Part shown: positions 7,670 through 12,407 of the stretch, piece after piece
Layout: each line of letters opens with the position of its first letter
How positions within the stretch are numbered: the first letter of the stretch is position 1
Assembly (NCBI GenBank): GCA_947567585.1
Contig: CANONE010000061.1
Span: forward strand, 1 to 12,407
Length of the DNA: 12,407 bases
Direction: 5' to 3'
From: an uncultured Clostridia bacterium
GTDB taxonomy: Bacteria; Bacillota; Clostridia; Oscillospirales; Acutalibacteraceae
Notes under the pieces: model-generated
What the model saw: only the letters and a program-made list of their open reading frames with translations
Databases searched by the model: none
What the model was told of the DNA's origin: nothing
Made by a program: the position numbers and the translations under genes

Positions 7670-7873
7670 TTATTTATAGGGCAGCATCCGCTTAACGGCG
7701 GCGGCGTTGGTCTTGTCGGTAACCGTGGTTCCTCTGGCGTGGCGCTTGACCTTCGGGGTCTTGCCATGTCCGTTAAACAGATGGCTGGTGAAAGCGTGGG
7801 CGCGAATCACCTTTCCATTTTTTGAAAGCTTGAAGCGCTTTTTTGCGCCGCTGTGTGTCTTTAGCTTCGGCAT
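7670..7873 (-). CDS. rpmI: 50S ribosomal protein L35 (bL35)
   Basis: 67 aa, close to the usual 64-66. The sequence MPKLKTHSGAKKRFKLSKNGKV and the later HLFNGHGKTPKVKRHARGT are diagnostic for L35, a small basic 50S protein. The ATG at 7873 has a textbook AAGGAGG seven bases upstream. The reading frame stays open for another 63 codons upstream (to 8062), but that extension is not L35-like and lies beyond this strong ribosome binding site, so it is rejected. The gene is 66 nt before rplT but 286 nt after infC, an unusually wide gap for this cluster. Confidence 0.97.
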   Translation of the reverse strand: MPKLKTHSGAKKRFKLSKNGKVIRAHAFTSHLFNGHGKTPKVKRHARGTTVTDKTNAAAVKRMLPYK

Positions 7874-7909
7874 TTTTATTCCTCCTTGAATGTGATATTG
7901 CCTTAAGGC

Positions 7910-7987
7910 CGCGAGACGCTTCCCGCCCAGCCAGTCTGCCAACCCGGCCGGCCCAGACCGCTTCCCACTGGGAAGCGCCGCCTCGCG
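7910..7987 (-). promoter_or_regulatory. Candidate regulatory RNA junction upstream of rpmI
   Basis: On the minus strand an outer stem, CGCGAGGC (7987-7980) with GTCTCGCG (7917-7910), forms 8 bp with one G-U pair. It encloses a perfect 8-bp hairpin, CGCTTCCC-AGT-GGGAAGCG (7977-7959), and a 5-bp stem, GTCTG/CAGAC (7958-7954 with 7938-7934). A second GGGAAGCG (7924-7917) could pair with the same CGCTTCCC, which would break both the local hairpin and one end of the outer stem. The element ends about 25 nt before the rpmI ribosome binding site. The switch idea is inference from pairing by eye. Confidence 0.45.
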
Positions 7988-8039
7988 CGAAGGCTTCATT
8001 TCATAAATTCTCGAAACCCTTTTCTCCAAACCTGCCGGC

Positions 8040-8067
8040 TTTATACCGCAGGCCCTGGACATGACAA
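8040..8067 (-). promoter_or_regulatory. Candidate internal sigma-A promoter for rpmI-rplT
   Basis: TTGTCA (8067-8062), a 16-nt spacer, then TATAAA (8045-8040). Each hexamer matches the consensus at five of six positions. It lies in the infC-rpmI spacer, about 167 nt before the rpmI start, and would give a transcript whose leader contains the junction at 7987-7910. It would allow rpmI-rplT expression independent of infC. Confidence 0.45.
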
Positions 8068-8159
8068 CCGGTTTTCCCTCTGACCGCCTCGCGCTGCCTT
8101 ACGCCTCTTCGGCCAAACTCCCGGGTCCTTTCCCATTGGCGGCCGTTTCCAGCGGAAAC

Positions 8160-8678
8160 CTACTTTACCGGCTTGGGGGCCAGGAACATCAGCATGGTCC
8201 GGCCTTCCAGCTTCGGCTGGCGCTCAACATTGGCCACCTCGGCCATGGCCTCGGAAAACTGCCGCATAATCTCCTGACCCAGCTCCGGATGCCCCATCTC
8301 TCTGCCCCGGAACCGAATGGAAACCTTTACCTTGTTCCCCTCGCCAATGAACCGGGAAGCGTGGTTTTTCTTGGTCTCAAAGTCATGGGTGTCGATGTTC
8401 AGGGAAAGGCGTACCTCCTTGATCTCCACCACCCTCTGGTTTTTCCGCTGCTCCTTCTCCCGCTTGCTCTGCTCGAACCGGAATTTTCCGTAATCAATAA
8501 TCTTGCAGACCGGAGGAGTCGCTTGGGGGGCGATCTTCACCAGATCCAGATTTTTTTGCTCCGCCAGCTCCATGGCCTTACGCACCGGCATAACGCCTAG
8601 CTGGGAACCGTCGGAACCCACTACGCGGACCTCTTTATCACGGATCTGTTCGTTGATCTGTAGCTCCTTACTGCTAAT
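8160..8678 (-). CDS. infC: Translation initiation factor IF-3, probable ATT start
   Basis: 172 aa from the proposed ATT at 8678. IF-3 binds the 30S subunit, keeps it apart from 50S and checks the start codon and initiator tRNA. The N-domain has ELQINEQIRDKEVRVVGSDGSQLGV and PPVCKIIDYGKFRFEQSKREKE; the C-domain has KEVRLSLNIDTHDFETK and KVKVSIRFRGREMGHPELG. The end is MLMFLAPKPVK. GGAGGTG sits six bases before an ATT. From that codon the protein lines up residue for residue with my memory of the B. subtilis start (SKDFIINEQIR against SKELQINEQIR). The upstream ATG (8693) and TTG (8696) have poor ribosome binding sites; the ATG would overlap this Shine-Dalgarno. Non-canonical infC starts are known and allow IF-3 to repress itself. 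Stop is TAG at 8160. Confidence 0.96.
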   Translation of the reverse strand: MSSKELQINEQIRDKEVRVVGSDGSQLGVMPVRKAMELAEQKNLDLVKIAPQATPPVCKIIDYGKFRFEQSKREKEQRKNQRVVEIKEVRLSLNIDTHDFETKKNHASRFIGEGNKVKVSIRFRGREMGHPELGQEIMRQFSEAMAEVANVERQPKLEGRTMLMFLAPKPVK

Positions 8679-8717
8679 CTTCAGCACCTCCATCAAGAGA
8701 TATCCTCAAACCTACCT

Positions 8718-8880
8718 GAACCTGTATTCCCAGCCGCCAAAAGCCGTGCGAGGGGTCCATTCCCCGCCATACCGCATCCGTTTTCCTTATGGAGCGGCGG
8801 CCCGCCTGTGGAAAATCCTCTTGTCTGCCAAGAACGGTCCTGGCTCAGCCAGCTTTCCCCGACTTTGAAATACAGGTTCC
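8718..8880 (-). other. Structured element B in the infC leader (13-bp closing stem)
   Basis: GAACCTGTATTTC (8879-8867, minus strand) pairs with GGAATACAGGTTC (8730-8718): 11 Watson-Crick pairs, one G-U and one further G-C. This closes a domain of about 135 nt that contains smaller hairpins (CTGGC/GCCAG 8852-8840, TCTTG/CAAGA 8833-8819, GGGG/CCCC 8765-8752). It lies after the attenuator and about 40 nt before the infC start. It shares ordered sequence anchors with 9254-9388. It may be a second leader control element, a small RNA or a MITE-like repeat with inverted ends. I cannot assign it to a known family. Confidence 0.5.
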
Positions 8881-8914
8881 AAAAACTAAAAAGCAGCCGG
8901 AAAACCCGCCCGCT
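8881..8914 (-). terminator. Intrinsic terminator (attenuator) in the infC leader
   Basis: On the minus strand AGCGGGCGG (8914-8906), loop GTTTT, then CCGGCTGCT (8900-8892), giving eight of nine pairs with one G-G mismatch and one G-U. It is followed by TTTT, AG and TTTTT (8891-8881). It lies roughly 115-145 nt after the predicted transcription start and well upstream of infC, so it would stop transcription prematurely. Confidence 0.75.
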
Positions 8915-9027
8915 CAATCAACACGCGAAAGCCCCTTGGGGCTACGCCATATTGACCTGTACCGCCTGTCGCGGCACGGGTGGGCCTGATTTACGCCATG
9001 ACGAAACCAGCCGCTTTGTTTTCCACG
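8881..9027 (-). ncRNA. infC-rpmI-rplT leader, probable L20-type attenuator
   Basis: From the predicted start (about 9027) the leader contains AAAGCGGCTGG (9017-9007), which can pair along all 11 bases (two G-U) with CCGGCTGCTTT (8900-8890), the 3' arm of the terminator. Between them are a hairpin GTGCCGC-GACAG-GCGGTAC with further outer ACC/GGT pairing (about 8984-8957) and AGCCCC-AA-GGGGCT (8943-8930). Antiterminator and terminator are therefore mutually exclusive. Transcription attenuation of this operon by L20 is established in B. subtilis; assigning this leader to that class rests on position, gene order and logic, not on a covariance search. Confidence 0.7.
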
Positions 9028-9033
9028 TTAAAG

Positions 9034-9062
9034 ATTATACGCCCTATGCATTGATTTGTCAA
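9034..9062 (-). promoter_or_regulatory. Consensus sigma-A promoter of the infC operon
   Basis: TTGACA (9062-9057), a 17-nt spacer and TATAAT (9039-9034), a perfect match to the consensus in both hexamers and spacing. An A-run (TCAAAAAT, about 9073-9066) lies just upstream and could act as an UP element. A 6-bp inverted repeat AGCGGG/CCCGCT (9075-9091) precedes it. The predicted start is near 9027. Such a strong promoter fits a ribosomal-protein operon controlled downstream by attenuation. Confidence 0.9.
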
Positions 9063-9089
9063 GTCCATTTTTGAAGCGGGATGCGCCCG

Positions 9090-9212
9090 CTATCCGCTTC
9101 CCTCTCGCAGGCTCCCAAGGCGCTCCGCAACGCCCACGCCCAATAGCGCAATGATGACAAAAGGAATAAAAGAGGAAGCCCCCGCAAAACCGGCGGCTTT
9201 CCTCCTTTTCAC
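9090..9212 (-). CDS. Doubtful 40-codon ORF, possible small membrane peptide
   Basis: GTG at 9212 to TAG at 9090 encodes 40 aa, with a basic start (KRRK) and a hydrophobic run (FIPFVIIALLGVGVA, about residues 15-29) followed by a charged tail. An in-frame stop lies two codons upstream of the GTG, so no earlier start is possible. There is no ribosome binding site before the GTG. The ORF overlaps the terminator-like hairpin at 9159-9202 and ends just upstream of the infC promoter. I do not recognise a family. It may be a decayed gene or chance. Confidence 0.2.
   Translation of the reverse strand: MKRRKAAGFAGASSFIPFVIIALLGVGVAERLGSLREGSG
9159..9202 (-). terminator. Terminator-like hairpin after the clp-GNAT pair
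   Basis: On the minus strand GGAAAGCCGCCGG-TTTT-GCGGGGGCTTCC (9202-9174) forms an imperfect GC-rich stem (GGAA/TTCC, GCC/GGC and inner GC pairs, with a bulge and a mismatch). It is followed by TCTTTTATTCCTTTT (9173-9159). It lies 233 nt after the acetyltransferase stop and 97 nt before the infC promoter -35, a sensible place to end the clp transcript. The stem's imperfection limits confidence. Confidence 0.5.
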
Positions 9213-9253
9213 GATCTACTATATCCCGCGCGTACGCCGCCATTCAGTTTAAG

Positions 9254-9388
9254 CTTGTATTCCCAGCGGGTCGGCACTGCTCCACAGCGCCTCCGGCTAT
9301 ACCGGGCAGCGTTCGCATAAGCGTTCCTGTGCGTCCCTCTGGCAGGCTCTGCCATCTTCCCCGCTATAAGAAAACCTGTACCGATAGG
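9254..9388 (-). other. Structured element A, related to 8718-8880
   Basis: This segment follows the acetyltransferase gene. Read on the plus strand it carries TGTATTCCCAGC (9256-9267), ATACCG (9299-9304), CCTGTG (9326-9331), a TGGCAG-GCT-CTGCCA hairpin (9340-9354) and TTCCCCG (9357-9363). The same anchors occur in the same order at 8723, 8769, 8805, 8840 and 8855. Its outer end, AACCTGTACCGATAGG (9373-9388), resembles 6011-6026. Parts of its ends can also pair (CAG..TTT..CTT with AAG..AAA..CTG). It could be a duplicated structured RNA or a degenerate dispersed repeat. No gene is seen in the rest of 9213-9434. Confidence 0.45.
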
Positions 9389-9434
9389 ATTTGTGCCTTG
9401 AATCTGACAAGGACTTGCTCAAAAGCCCTTATAC

Positions 9435-9956
9435 TCAGTTTATGTGCCCATGGCTTAGAAGCATCTCGTAGGCCAGTCTTTCCGTACCGTCCTCCACATG
9501 GATGACGCCCCGGTAGCACAGGCCGTTTTTTTCCATGACCCTCTGCATGGGGCGGTTGTCCCGGTGGGTGTCTCCACGAATAACGGCGACGCCCCGGGCC
9601 CTGGCTTGGCGTTTTAGTTCGTCGAAAAAGAGGCCCGCCGCGCCTTGGCCCTTGGCCCAGCCGGATACCGCCACCCGGTGGAGGTATCCATACTCCCCCT
9701 CCCCCAGCCAGCGCCCCTTTTCTATCACATTGTAGGTAGGCTCTATGCCAAATCCCAGGCAGGCCGCCGCTGCCACCCGCCCCGCTTCCTCCAGCACAAA
9801 AGCGGTTCCGGCGGCAATGTCCGCCTGTGCGTCCTCCAAATTGGGGTAGCCGTCCTGCCACTGATCGATCCCGGCGGCTTTTAGGGCGGCCCGGGCCTCG
9901 TCATATAGGGCGGCAATGGCCGGGGCGTCCCCCGGGCGCGCTTTTCTCAGTTCCAT
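9435..9956 (-). CDS. GNAT-family N-acetyltransferase
   Basis: 173 aa, a normal single-domain GNAT length. It is predicted to move an acetyl group from acetyl-CoA to an amine; the substrate is unknown. Motif A is visible as YLHRVAVSGWAKGQGAAGLFFDEL (91-114), with the Q/RxxGxA-type pyrophosphate loop AKGQGAAG at 101-108. Motif B follows as DTHRDNRPMQRVMEKNG (129-145), then CYRGVIHVEDGTERLAYEM near the end. The N-terminus MELRKARPGDAPAIAALY is typical of the family. The start ATG overlaps the stop of the Clp ATPase by one base (TGATG) and has GGAGG seven bases upstream inside that gene, so the two are translationally coupled. A longer reading upstream lies inside the Clp gene and is rejected. 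Substrates such as small peptides, amines or antibiotics cannot be told apart here. Confidence 0.92.
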   Translation of the reverse strand: MELRKARPGDAPAIAALYDEARAALKAAGIDQWQDGYPNLEDAQADIAAGTAFVLEEAGRVAAAACLGFGIEPTYNVIEKGRWLGEGEYGYLHRVAVSGWAKGQGAAGLFFDELKRQARARGVAVIRGDTHRDNRPMQRVMEKNGLCYRGVIHVEDGTERLAYEMLLSHGHIN

Positions 9957-12268
9957 CAAAAGCCCTCCACCACCAGCTCTTGGTCTCTGGCGGACAAAGC
10001 CAAAGCGCTGACGCTTCCATTCTCCCCGCCGCCCTTCTCTACCAGGAGGTTGGCGATTTTGTCCTCCACATCCCGGCGGATATGGTTGCGGATATCCCTG
10101 GCCCCGGACTTGCCGCCAATGGATTTCTCCGCCAACAGCCGGCAGGCGTCCTCTGAATAGCGGAAACACAGGCCCTTCTCCTTGAGAGAGCCGACATATT
10201 CGTCCAGCATCAAAGCGGCGATTTTCTGGTAATCGTCCAAATCCAGCTGGCGGAAGATTACCACCTCGTCGATCCGGCTGAGAAACTCCGGACGCAGGAA
10301 CTCGCTTAAAGCCTTCTGCGCCTTCTCCCGGCTGAGTTGGTCGGCGGTCTTGGCAAAGCCCAGAGCCCCTTCCTTTTTATCGCTGCCCGCGTTAGAGGTC
10401 ATGACGATCACTGTGTTCTCAAAGTTTACCGTCCGACCGTGGGCGTCGGTAATGCGGCCCTCGTCCAGGATCTGCAAAAGGATGTTCATCACATCCGGAT
10501 GCGCCTTCTCGATCTCATCGAACAACAGCACGGAATAGGGCCTGCGGCGGACCTTCTCCGTCAGCTGCCCAGCCTCGTCATAGCCCACATAGCCGGGGGG
10601 AGAGCCGATAATTTTAGATACCGAGTGCTTTTCCATAAACTCCGACATATCCAGCCGGATCATGGTTTCCGGCGTGTCGAAAAGCTCCTGGGACAGCACC
10701 CGCACCAGCTCTGTTTTCCCAGTGCCGGTGGGCCCCACGAAGATAAAGGAGGCCGGCCTTCTCCGGGGGCTGATCTGCACCCGGCTGCGGCGCACGGCGG
10801 CGGATACGGCTTTCACCGCCTCGTCCTGCCCAATAATGCGCTGGGAAAGCGCCCTCTCCAGCCCCGCCAGCTTTTCCAGATCCCCTGACTCGATCTTGGC
10901 CGCCGGAATCCCCGTCCACAGCTCAATGACATAGGCCAGGTCCTTCTCCTCTACCGGGGAAAACACGCCCTCGCTGCGCAGCCGGTCCAGCCCTTCCTCC
11001 AAAGTGGCGATACGGTAGTGGGTCTTGGCCAATTCCTCGTAATCCACCGTGTGGCTGCCAGGGTTGGAAAGGTCCTGCTCCCGGACCTTTTCCCGGTCCA
11101 GGCTCAGCTCCATCTCGTCGTATTCCTCCAGCCGCTTGTTGCGAAGAGCCGCGCAGGCGCAGGCTTCGTCCAAAAGGTCGATGGCCTTATCCGGGAGATA
11201 CCGGTCGTTGATATAGCGTTCGGCCAGCACCACGATTTTCCTGGCCACCTCCGGGGATACCGTCACCCGGTGGTAGTCCTGGTAGTACTCCTTGATCCCC
11301 AGAATCACCTCCACCGCGTCCTCAATAGAGGGCTCGCCCACCGTTACCGGCTGGAACCGGCGCTCCAGGGCCGCGTCCTTTTCAATGTATTTCCGGTATT
11401 CATTAAAGGTAGTGGCCCCAATGACCTGAATCTCCCCCCGGGACAGGGCGGGCTTTAGAATATTGGCGGCGTTCATGCTGCCCTCGGCGTCGCCGGAGCC
11501 CACCAGGTTGTGGACCTCGTCGATAAAGAGGATCACATTGCCGTCCGCCTTTACCTCCTCAATCAATCCCTTAATCCGGCTCTCAAACTGTCCCCGGAAC
11601 TGGGTGCCCGCCACCAGGGCGGTCAGGTCCAAAAGCTGGATCTCCTTGTCCTTGAGCTTAACAGGCACCTGCCCCCTGGCAATCCGCAAAGCCAGCCCCT
11701 CCGCTACAGCGGTTTTGCCCACGCCGGGCTCGCCGATGAGGCAGGGGTTGTTCTTGGTGCGCCGGGACAAAATCTGAATGGTGCGCTCCATCTCCTTTTC
11801 CCGGCCAATGATATCGTCCAGCTCTCCCCGGCGAGCCCGGGCGGTAAGGTCTGTGCAGTAGTTCTCAATATGCTTGCGCTTCTTTTTGTGGAAGCTCTCC
11901 CTTCTGTCCCGGATGCCCGGCCCGTAGCCGCTATAGCCCCCGTTCTCTCCCGGCCCGCCGCCCAGCAGCATATCGGTAGGCAGAGTCGCCGCCCCACCTG
12001 GGGAAAAGCCCTCTTCCTCCTCCGCCTCCTGGGCATCCAGCTGCATCATTTGGGTCATCTGCTCCGTAGCTTCCTGAAACTCCTCTTCGGTCATGCCGGT
12101 CTGGCGCTTCAGGGTGTCCATCATGTTGTTCATTAAATCGTTCACCGGCTTAATACCCAGTTCCTTGGCGCACACGAAGCAGTAGCCCCTTATATCCTTG
12201 CTGTCCGCCGACTGGGACACGAACACCGTAGCCGGCCTCTTGTGGCATCTTGTACACAGCATCATCAT
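9956..12268 (-). CDS. Clp/Hsp100 ATPase with N-terminal zinc finger (ClpE/ClpC-like)
   Basis: 770 aa. It is predicted to unfold proteins and deliver them to ClpP, or to act as a disaggregase. Residues 5-33 form a CxxC...CxxC zinc finger (C5, C8, C30, C33) like ClpE or McsA, replacing the usual Clp N-domain. A Gly/Glu-rich linker spans about 80-120. AAA1 has Walker A GEPGVGKT (179-186), Walker B ILFIDE (246-251) and arginine-finger motif ERRF (302-305). A short middle region with a UVR-like helix spans about 407-435. AAA2 has GPTGTGKT (512-519), pore loop GYVGYDE (559-565) and LLFDEIEKAHP (581-591). LGF (636-638) sits where ClpP-binding loops lie. Three tandem ATGs begin at 12268; GGAAGG is 6 nt before the first. 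No CtsR-type or CIRCE operator was seen. Whether it equals B. subtilis ClpE is unsure, so no symbol is given. Confidence 0.93.
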   Translation of the reverse strand: MMMLCTRCHKRPATVFVSQSADSKDIRGYCFVCAKELGIKPVNDLMNNMMDTLKRQTGMTEEEFQEATEQMTQMMQLDAQEAEEEEGFSPGGAATLPTDMLLGGGPGENGGYSGYGPGIRDRRESFHKKKRKHIENYCTDLTARARRGELDDIIGREKEMERTIQILSRRTKNNPCLIGEPGVGKTAVAEGLALRIARGQVPVKLKDKEIQLLDLTALVAGTQFRGQFESRIKGLIEEVKADGNVILFIDEVHNLVGSGDAEGSMNAANILKPALSRGEIQVIGATTFNEYRKYIEKDAALERRFQPVTVGEPSIEDAVEVILGIKEYYQDYHRVTVSPEVARKIVVLAERYINDRYLPDKAIDLLDEACACAALRNKRLEEYDEMELSLDREKVREQDLSNPGSHTVDYEELAKTHYRIATLEEGLDRLRSEGVFSPVEEKDLAYVIELWTGIPAAKIESGDLEKLAGLERALSQRIIGQDEAVKAVSAAVRRSRVQISPRRRPASFIFVGPTGTGKTELVRVLSQELFDTPETMIRLDMSEFMEKHSVSKIIGSPPGYVGYDEAGQLTEKVRRRPYSVLLFDEIEKAHPDVMNILLQILDEGRITDAHGRTVNFENTVIVMTSNAGSDKKEGALGFAKTADQLSREKAQKALSEFLRPEFLSRIDEVVIFRQLDLDDYQKIAALMLDEYVGSLKEKGLCFRYSEDACRLLAEKSIGGKSGARDIRNHIRRDVEDKIANLLVEKGGGENGSVSALALSARDQELVVEGF

Positions 12269-12285
12269 AAATATCCTTCCTCTCG

Positions 12286-12351
12286 CCGGCCACGCAGGCC
12301 GGGCCCTACTCTCCTGAGAAGGGGAACACGGGCCATACCGCGTTCCCCCTT
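12286..12351 (-). promoter_or_regulatory. Two hairpins in the clp leader
   Basis: The upstream hairpin (12351-12319, minus strand) pairs AAGGGGGAACGCGG with CCGTGTTCCCCTT around a 6-nt loop, with one G-U and one bulged base. The downstream hairpin (12302-12286) is a perfect CCGGCC-TGCGT-GGCCGG, ending about five bases before the AGGAAGG ribosome binding site. Neither is followed by a T-run. The larger palindrome could be a repressor operator or a thermosensor-like leader structure; neither role is shown. Confidence 0.5.
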
Positions 12352-12378
12352 GTAAACTATATCCGGCGTTCCATCTAT

Positions 12379-12384
12379 ATTATA
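12379..12384 (-). promoter_or_regulatory. Candidate -10 element of the clp promoter
   Basis: TATAAT in an AT-rich stretch (12390-12376) stands out from the GC-rich surroundings and lies about 110 nt upstream of the clp start. A -35 at 17-nt spacing would fall at the last six bases of the window (GGTCTT, minus strand), a weak match cut off by the window edge. Confidence 0.5.
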
Positions 12385-12407
12385 TATAAACCCGCTTGGA
12401 GAAGACC

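Noticed and set aside
7874..8062. 63-residue N-terminal extension of L35
   Set aside because: The frame is open by chance; the residues do not look like L35, and AAGGAGG seven bases before the 7873 ATG fixes the start.
9028..9243. 71-codon minus-strand frame spanning the infC promoter
   Set aside because: It runs through the perfect -35/-10 promoter, has no ribosome binding site and resembles nothing known.
8697..9434. tRNA, tmRNA, RNase P RNA or SRP RNA in the long spacer
   Set aside because: I found no T-loop GGTTCGA with an acceptor stem, and no conserved core of the other RNAs; 6S RNA is left open only as a weak possibility.
9364..9861. 165-codon minus-strand frame within the acetyltransferase region
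   Set aside because: It is a shadow of the GNAT gene, which has clear motifs in the other frame.
11510..12136. 208-codon plus-strand frame antisense to the Clp ATPase
   Set aside because: It lies opposite the zinc-finger linker and AAA1 coding sequence, with no family resemblance.
12319..12351. CIRCE or CtsR operator upstream of the Clp ATPase
   Set aside because: The palindrome does not match TTAGCACTC-N9-GAGTGCTAA, and no tandem GGTCAAA heptads are present.
1..12407. CRISPR array, insertion sequence, prophage or defence cassette
   Set aside because: There are no regularly spaced repeats, transposase or phage genes, or unexplained protein-coding space.

Overview
This is a GC-rich window in which every gene I can support lies on the minus strand. 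The content is core bacterial housekeeping, not an accessory island. Strong AAGGAGG-type ribosome binding sites, consensus sigma-A promoters, the infC-rpmI-rplT cluster, a dprA-topA-trmFO run and a Clp ATPase with a ClpE/McsA-like zinc finger all point to a Firmicute. The high GC, together with short palindromic intergenic repeats, suggests Clostridia, perhaps the Oscillospiraceae/Ruminococcaceae. That placement is inference; no rRNA is present to settle it.

Layout in transcription order (right to left). (1) 12407-9435: a promoter and a two-hairpin leader, then a Clp/Hsp100 ATPase with an N-terminal zinc finger, then a GNAT acetyltransferase whose start overlaps the ATPase stop (TGATG). (2) 9434-8679: a long spacer with a terminator-like hairpin, a doubtful 40-codon ORF, a perfect consensus promoter (TTGACA-17-TATAAT) and about 350 nt of structured infC leader. 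(3) 8678-7250: infC (probably starting on ATT), rpmI and rplT, with an unusually long 286-nt infC-rpmI spacer holding its own promoter-like sequence and a foldable three-way junction. (4) 7249-6122: a structured 315-nt spacer and a SpoU/TrmH-family RNA methyltransferase. (5) 5969-151: dprA, topA, trmFO and plsX, with trmFO and plsX overlapping by 17 nt.

How the genes fit together: IF3, L35 and L20 serve translation initiation and 50S assembly. The SpoU/TrmH protein and TrmFO modify RNA, TopA relaxes DNA, DprA protects single-stranded DNA and loads RecA in transformation, PlsX feeds phospholipid synthesis, and the Clp ATPase serves protein quality control.

I found no CRISPR array, tRNA, rRNA, transposase, defence system or secondary-metabolite genes. 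The most interesting signals are in RNA. The infC leader has an attenuator with an exactly competing 11-bp antiterminator, consistent with L20 autoregulation. Two related intergenic elements of about 130-160 nt share ordered sequence anchors and a hairpin. A possible switch precedes rpmI, a 12-bp long-range stem lies downstream of rplT, and two copies of a REP-like palindromic repeat occur in the topA-trmFO spacer and downstream of plsX.
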